Positions 4,670 through 8,941 of a DNA stretch of 8,941 nucleotides are shown here, piece by piece (position 1 is the stretch's first letter; each line of letters begins with the position of its first letter). The stretch covers positions 1 through 8,941 of the forward strand of contig DAOVVG010000078.1 of the NCBI GenBank assembly GCA_030632175.1, given 5' to 3'. A program made the translations under genes and the position numbers. This DNA is from Gammaproteobacteria bacterium (lineage in GTDB: Bacteria; Pseudomonadota; Gammaproteobacteria; UBA9214). Under the pieces are notes generated by a model that was given only the letters and a program-made list of their open reading frames with translations, was not told the origin of the DNA and ran no database searches.

Positions 4670-6031
4670 ATGTATATTCATATTCTGGGTATTTGCGGGA
4701 CTTTCATGGGTGGTATTGCACTGCTGGCACGCGAACATGGTGTGCAGGTAAGCGGCTCGGATGCCAACGTCTACCCGCCAATGAGTACCCAGTTGTCGGA
4801 GCAGGGGATTACCCTGACCGAAGGCTATGACCCCGCGCAGCTTGATCCGGCACCGGACTGTGTGGTGGTTGGCAATGCCATGTCACGCGGTAACCCGGCT
4901 GTTGAATACACGCTGGACCAGGGGCTGACGTATACCTCGGGTCCGCAATGGCTGTCCGAGCAGGTCTTGCGTGATCGCTGGGTACTGGCCGTGGCCGGCA
5001 CGCATGGCAAGACCTCTACTGCCAGCATTCTTGCCTGGATTCTTGAGTATGCCGGGCTCTCGCCGGGTTTCCTGATTGGCGGTATACCCCGGAATTTCGG
5101 GGTTTCGGCGCGGCTGGGTGCAGCGCCGTTTTTCGTGGTGGAGGCGGATGAGTACGACACCGCATTTTTCGATAAACGCTCCAAGTTTGTTCACTATCAT
5201 CCGCGCACTCTGGTGCTGAACAACCTTGAGTTTGATCATGCAGATATTTTTCCCGATCTCGCAGCCATCCAGACCCAGTTCCATCACCTGGTGCGTACAG
5301 TTCCCGGCAACGGACTGATTGTCAGTAATGCTGACGATAGCAATCTGGATGCGGTGCTGCAGCGCGGTTGCTGGACGCCGGTCGAAACGGTCTCCTCATG
5401 CGGCGGCACGGCGCAGTGGCAGGTGCGCAAGCAGACGGATGATGGTCGTTGTTTTGATGTCATGCTGGCCGGTGACGTGCTCGGTACGGTGAACTGGGAA
5501 CAGTTGGGCGATCACAATATTCACAATGCGCTGGTAGCGATAGCGGCAGCACGCCATGCCGGGGTGCCGGTTGATCAGGCCATTGCGGCGCTGGGTGAAT
5601 ACCAGGGCGTCAAGCGTCGCATGGAAATACGCGGAGAGGTCAATGGTGTGACCGTCTACGATGACTTTGCCCATCATCCCACTGCCATCGCGACCACCCT
5701 GCAGGGGCTGCGCCGGCGGGTGGGTGATGCGCGTATTCTGTTATTACTCGAGCCGCGTTCCAACACCATGCGTATGGGTGTGCACCGCGACACACTGGCG
5801 GCTTCCATGCAGGGTGCCGATTTGATCTGGATGCATGAGCCACCTGAACTGGACTGGTCGCTTGCAGCGATGGCCGGGGTGCTGGATGTGCCGGTAGAGG
5901 TGAATGATTCCGTGGATGCGATCGTTGCCGGGGTTGTTCGCGCTGCACGTAGTGGTGACCACATTCTGGTAATGAGCAACGGCGGCTTTGGCGGGATACA
6001 CCAGAAACTGCTGGACGGCCTGGCCGGTTAA
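4670..6031 (+). CDS. mpl: UDP-N-acetylmuramate:L-alanyl-gamma-D-glutamyl-meso-diaminopimelate ligase
   Basis: Murein-recycling ligase: it joins the salvaged tripeptide L-Ala-gamma-D-Glu-mDap to UDP-MurNAc with ATP, bypassing MurC, MurD and MurE. It is cytoplasmic. The 453 residues match the family (about 450-460). The N-terminal Rossmann UDP-binding loop is GICGTFMGG (7-15). The central Mur-ligase ATPase has GTHGKTST (110-117, Lys114), EADEYDTAFFDKRSKF (158-173), NNLEFDHADIF (184-194) and GDHNIHNALVA (280-290). The C-terminal domain has YDDFAHHPTAI (330-340), EPRSNTMRMG (361-370) and MSNGGFGGIHQKLL (435-448). FDKRSKF and PRSNTMRMG favour Mpl over MurC. The start directly follows the upstream stop (TGAATG) and lacks a strong Shine-Dalgarno, so reinitiation is likely. 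All key motifs look intact. Confidence 0.96.
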   Translation: MYIHILGICGTFMGGIALLAREHGVQVSGSDANVYPPMSTQLSEQGITLTEGYDPAQLDPAPDCVVVGNAMSRGNPAVEYTLDQGLTYTSGPQWLSEQVLRDRWVLAVAGTHGKTSTASILAWILEYAGLSPGFLIGGIPRNFGVSARLGAAPFFVVEADEYDTAFFDKRSKFVHYHPRTLVLNNLEFDHADIFPDLAAIQTQFHHLVRTVPGNGLIVSNADDSNLDAVLQRGCWTPVETVSSCGGTAQWQVRKQTDDGRCFDVMLAGDVLGTVNWEQLGDHNIHNALVAIAAARHAGVPVDQAIAALGEYQGVKRRMEIRGEVNGVTVYDDFAHHPTAIATTLQGLRRRVGDARILLLLEPRSNTMRMGVHRDTLAASMQGADLIWMHEPPELDWSLAAMAGVLDVPVEVNDSVDAIVAGVVRAARSGDHILVMSNGGFGGIHQKLLDGLAG

Positions 6032-6035
6032 CAAG

Positions 6036-6045
6036 CTGCCGGCAG
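6036..6045. other. Palindrome CTGCCGGCAG at the mpl / DedA-PAP2 convergent junction
   Basis: The two convergent stops are 19 nt apart (6031 and 6051). The gap holds a perfect 10-bp palindrome without a T-run on either side. It could aid bidirectional termination but is too short to be sure. No better terminator is visible here, so the two 3' ends probably overlap as antisense RNA. Confidence 0.25.
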
Positions 6046-6050
6046 GGTAT

Positions 6051-8072
6051 CTACTGATCCCGTTCCCACGCCAGTAGTACATTGCCCTGCCAGTGTATCG
6101 GTAACGCAGTTACGGATCGGTTACGGTGTATCAACCGGATACGGTCGCTGTCACCAATCGCCTCGGCCAAATACTCCAGCGGTGTTTCGAAGTCTTTCCC
6201 TGTACGCAGGTAGGTGATCAATGGCAAATCCTTTTCGACCAGCAAGTAGGCAACATTACCGGTCCACACCGGTGTGTTGGCGTCCAGTAATTCCAGGTTG
6301 GATGGCCACAGTCGCAGTATCATGAGTCTGTTTTTATTGGTTTGTTGTGGTCCCACCAGTAACAGGCTTTGATGCTCGCCATCGTTGACCTGCGGCAGGA
6401 TTGGCAAAGCCTCGATGTCCGGGTCCGGCGCCAGCCAGTTGATGGCATTCGTGGGGCTCAGGGCCGATGCGGGTTTCCAGCCGCGTGCCTCAAGCGTGTT
6501 TTTAAAAGATTCCAGCGTGCCTGCCCACTGGAAGTTCATGGGTTGTGTGTCCACGCCTTCAATGTCCATTCGGTAGGCCGGTAATCGTGCCCAGCCAGTG
6601 GTTCTCCAGGTCGGCAAGGTGATCCTTTGTAATTCCGCGCGGGGTGAGTAGTAGGCCAGTTCCCGGGTGAAATCATGCTGCGTTTGCCAGCTGCCGGCGA
6701 CAAGCAGCAGCAGTGCGGTAACCCCCAGCAAGCGTTTCACCGGCAGCCGGGGTGCCGGGTGCCGGTCATAGGCAATACCCATTAATGCGACCCAGACCAG
6801 TCCCAGTAGCAGTCCGGCGAACACATCGGAGAACCAGTGGATGCCGAGATACAGGCGCGAGAGGGCGATTGATGTAACCAGCAGTCCAGCGACGGAGTAG
6901 GGTAGCCAGCGCCGTGTCACATGCAGTTCCCGGGCGATGATGAGTGCAAGGAATCCGTAGACGGCAAGGCTCATGCTGGTGTGTGCACTCGGGAACGAGT
7001 AGCCATCGTAAGTCGATAGCGGACGTGCAACCTGTACCGTGTTTTTCAAGACCCAGGTCAGCAGGCCGGCACAGGCATATACGCCCAGCCAGTGCCAGGC
7101 TGCCTTGGTATTACCTTTCCAGAACAGCCAGGCGCAGCTGCCGGCCAGCACCAGTGCCAGCAGTGCCTGGTCTCCGAACTGGGTGATAAAGACCATCACC
7201 TGATCTGCCCAGGGCGTGCGCAGGTTTTCCAGTGAATGGAAGAGGTAGGCGTCAATGCCATCCAGCCAGTGGCCATGCAGCACCTGCCGGGACGTAAGCA
7301 GTAGCAGCCACAGGGTGATAAAAAACAGTGCAGACAGGGCGGCCAAGCCGCGGGCCTCGGGATGGTCGGGATCGAGTAATGAGCCGGCCAGCGGTTTGAT
7401 CAGCGGGTGGTTGCGGCTGTATTCCAGTGTTTTTTCGAGCGCGCTGGCAATATGTGGTTGTAGCAGTCGTATCAGGGTGCTGGCGAGCCAGATGCCAAAC
7501 CAGGCGATGCCGGCGATCACAACCAGCAATACCACCAGGCGACCGGCAACCTCGGCGGCCAGTCCCAGGGAGGCACCAAACACCATGCCGGGCAGGATGT
7601 AGACCGGCGCCCACAGTGCCGAGGCGATAATGTCGATGACCAGAAAGCGTGAGGTGGACATGTTCATCATCCCGGCAATTGCGGGGATGATCGGCCGTAG
7701 TGGTCCGATAAAGCGCGCCATGAAGACGCTTTTGCCGCCATGACTGACGAAGAAGTCGACCCCACGATTGACCAGTACCGGGTAGCGGCGAAAGGGCCAG
7801 ATGACGCGCAGGCGCTGGTGATAGTGCCGGCCGAGCAGGAAACTGATGAAGTCGCCGACAATGGCGCCGGCAATGGTTGATAGCATGATCGAGGCGATCG
7901 GCAGGGTGCCGGTGGCCATCAGCGCACCGGCCCCGAACAACAGTGCGGCCCCGGGGATCAGCAGTCCCAGCACCACCAGTGATTCCATCAAGGCGATAAA
8001 AAACACCGCGGTACTGAACGCAGTCGGGTGCAGGGCGATCCAGTTCAGCAGGTTTTGAAGCAGTTCATTCAT
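6051..8072 (-). CDS. Fusion of DedA (VTT), PAP2 phosphatase and LssY-like C-terminal domains (673 aa)
   Basis: Inner-membrane protein with three modules. Residues 1-200 are DedA family (lipid flippases or undecaprenyl-phosphate transporters), with acidic E30 and D74 (GDFISFLLGR), and FMARFIGPLRPIIPAIAG (117-134) carrying R120 and R126. Residues 245-435 are a PAP2 lipid phosphatase with all three motifs: K343-x6-R350-P351, P361-S-A-H364, and S405-R-x5-H412-x3-D416. A last membrane helix (445-462) leads into a soluble C-terminal region (470-673) rich in Trp (RTTGWARLP, NINWLAP-like, ILRLWPSN, WTGNVAYLLVEKD), like the LssY C-terminal domain. It may dephosphorylate and move undecaprenyl pyrophosphate or a phospholipid; the substrate is not readable from sequence. 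The start is supported by AAGGGA close before the ATG. It follows hemL by 29 nt and converges on mpl. Similar fusions are known, so it is uncommon but not unique. Confidence 0.92.
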   Translation of the reverse strand: MNELLQNLLNWIALHPTAFSTAVFFIALMESLVVLGLLIPGAALLFGAGALMATGTLPIASIMLSTIAGAIVGDFISFLLGRHYHQRLRVIWPFRRYPVLVNRGVDFFVSHGGKSVFMARFIGPLRPIIPAIAGMMNMSTSRFLVIDIIASALWAPVYILPGMVFGASLGLAAEVAGRLVVLLVVIAGIAWFGIWLASTLIRLLQPHIASALEKTLEYSRNHPLIKPLAGSLLDPDHPEARGLAALSALFFITLWLLLLTSRQVLHGHWLDGIDAYLFHSLENLRTPWADQVMVFITQFGDQALLALVLAGSCAWLFWKGNTKAAWHWLGVYACAGLLTWVLKNTVQVARPLSTYDGYSFPSAHTSMSLAVYGFLALIIARELHVTRRWLPYSVAGLLVTSIALSRLYLGIHWFSDVFAGLLLGLVWVALMGIAYDRHPAPRLPVKRLLGVTALLLLVAGSWQTQHDFTRELAYYSPRAELQRITLPTWRTTGWARLPAYRMDIEGVDTQPMNFQWAGTLESFKNTLEARGWKPASALSPTNAINWLAPDPDIEALPILPQVNDGEHQSLLLVGPQQTNKNRLMILRLWPSNLELLDANTPVWTGNVAYLLVEKDLPLITYLRTGKDFETPLEYLAEAIGDSDRIRLIHRNRSVTALPIHWQGNVLLAWERDQ

Positions 8073-8101
8073 GCCGTCCCTTGTTCCGGGTAATGCGGTT
8101 G

Positions 8102-8941
8102 TTACAGCGTTGCGAAAACCCTGGTGGCACTTTCAAGTGTGCTGTCGATAACCGCGTCGCTATGGGCTGACGACACAAAGCCGGCTTCGTATGCCGAGGG
8201 TGCCAGATAGACGCCCGCATCGAGCATGCCATGGTAGAACTGCTGGAATCGTTGCATGTCGCAGCGACTGACCTGCTCGAAGCGGCTGATGGGTGCCTCG
8301 GTGCTGAAGAAGCAGCCGAACATGCCGCCGACCTGGTTGGTGGTGAAGGGGATACCAGCCTCCCCGGCAGCGGCTTGCAAGCCACTTGTCAGTCGTTTGG
8401 CAGTCTTGTCGAGTTGTTCATGAAAACCGCTGGCCGCAGCCAGTTCGAGGGTGGCCAGTCCGGCCGCCAGCGAGACAGGATTCCCGGACAGGGTGCCGGC
8501 CTGGTAGACCGGGCCCAGCGGGGCGATATGTTCCATGATGTCGCGCCGGCCACCAAAGGCGCCCACCGGGAGGCCACCGCCGATGACCTTGCCGAGGGTG
8601 GTCAGGTCGGGCGTGACGCCGTAGTGCGCCTGCGCCCCGCCGAGGGCAACCCGGAAGCCGGTCATGACTTCGTCGAAAATGAGCACACAGCCGTAGTCGT
8701 CACAGAGGGCGCGCAGACTCTCCAGGAAGCCAGGCTCCGGCAGGACGCAATTCATGTTGCCGGCAACGGGTTCAACAATGATGGCTGCGGTTTCGCCGCC
8801 AATCGATCCAAATGCCTTCCTGATACCTGCTGTATCGTTATAGGTCAGTGTCGTCGTGTGCGCGGCAACATCGGCTGGCACCCCCGGTGAGGTGGGTACG
8901 CCCAGTGTCAGGGTGCCCGAGCCAGCCTTAACCAGCAGGGC
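8102..8941 (-). CDS. hemL: Glutamate-1-semialdehyde 2,1-aminomutase, C-terminal part (5' end beyond window)
   Basis: PLP enzyme making 5-aminolevulinate for heme in the C5 pathway; cytoplasmic. Reading continues in frame from the edge: 279 residues here of the usual about 425, so roughly 150 N-terminal residues, including the start, are missing. Evidence: LLVKAGSGTLTLGVPTSPGV right at the edge, IIVEPVAGNMNCVLPEPGFL (54-73 of this fragment), LIFDEVMTGFRVALGGAQAHYG (87-108) with the PLP-ring Asp90, and TTLGKVIGGGLPVGAFGG (114-131) with catalytic Lys118 (codon 8590-8588). The C-terminal part includes PLGPVYQAGTLSGNPVSLAAGLATL and the typical GVYLAPSAYEAGFVSSAHSD. It is intact where visible. The DedA-PAP2 fusion follows 29 nt after its TAA on the same strand, so the two are likely co-transcribed. 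Confidence 0.96.
   Translation of the reverse strand, partial: ALLVKAGSGTLTLGVPTSPGVPADVAAHTTTLTYNDTAGIRKAFGSIGGETAAIIVEPVAGNMNCVLPEPGFLESLRALCDDYGCVLIFDEVMTGFRVALGGAQAHYGVTPDLTTLGKVIGGGLPVGAFGGRRDIMEHIAPLGPVYQAGTLSGNPVSLAAGLATLELAAASGFHEQLDKTAKRLTSGLQAAAGEAGIPFTTNQVGGMFGCFFSTEAPISRFEQVSRCDMQRFQQFYHGMLDAGVYLAPSAYEAGFVSSAHSDAVIDSTLESATRVFATL

Noticed and set aside
8231..8890. Plus-strand frame of 219 codons
   Set aside because: Antisense of hemL, whose sense frame carries all expected motifs up to the window edge.
1..8941. CRISPR array, IS element, tRNA or phage genes
   Set aside because: No regularly spaced direct repeats, transposase motifs, cloverleaf or phage-like genes were seen on either strand.

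Overview
The window looks like chromosome of a gammaproteobacterium. It holds ordinary housekeeping genes (hemL, adk, mpl), a typical gammaproteobacterial REP-type palindrome, and a PPi-dependent phosphofructokinase gene in line with a proton-pyrophosphatase gene. That last pairing is known from methanotrophs such as Methylococcus and from autotrophic sulfur-oxidising symbionts, so an autotroph or methylotroph is plausible. Phylum and lifestyle are inferences from gene content. I see no tRNA, rRNA, IS element, phage gene or CRISPR array.

Layout. (1) Positions 1-2709, minus strand, form one probable operon read right to left: a 114-aa protein of unknown function, PPi-dependent 6-phosphofructokinase (pfp), a REP-type inverted-repeat element, a 65-aa protein of unknown function, and the N-terminal third of hppA, a membrane-bound pyrophosphatase cut by the left edge. 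(2) Positions 2710-2963 are a divergent control region with a reasonable minus-strand promoter and a possible 25-codon leader that overlaps the adk start by ATGA. (3) Positions 2964-6031, plus strand, carry adk with a long lysine-rich C-terminal extension, a structured 67-nt spacer, a 172-aa multi-pass membrane protein, and mpl, whose ATG directly follows the preceding stop (TGAATG). (4) Positions 6051-8941, minus strand, are convergent with mpl and carry hemL (5' end beyond the right edge) followed after 29 nt by a 673-aa DedA / PAP2 phosphatase / LssY-like fusion.

How the genes may work together. PFP uses or makes PPi at the fructose-6-phosphate / fructose-1,6-bisphosphate step, and HppA couples PPi hydrolysis to ion pumping, so the left operon is a pyrophosphate-energy module. 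The divergent neighbour adk balances AMP, ADP and ATP. Mpl recycles murein peptide, and the convergent DedA-PAP2 fusion may act on undecaprenyl or phospholipid phosphates, giving a loose cell-envelope theme on the right.

The strongest unusual feature is the adenylate kinase. A complete, canonical zinc-type Adk of about 217 residues continues in frame into about 150 extra residues. The last 117 have 54 lysines, no acidic residue and no proline, resemble a histone-H1 or Hc1-type tail, and end in two 21-residue tandem units. Lesser oddities are a REP pair with an enlarged loop inside the operon, an Asp-to-Val change in the HppA signature, a Gly in the PFP metal motif, and an in-frame A_AAA_AAG slippery heptamer in the adk tail.
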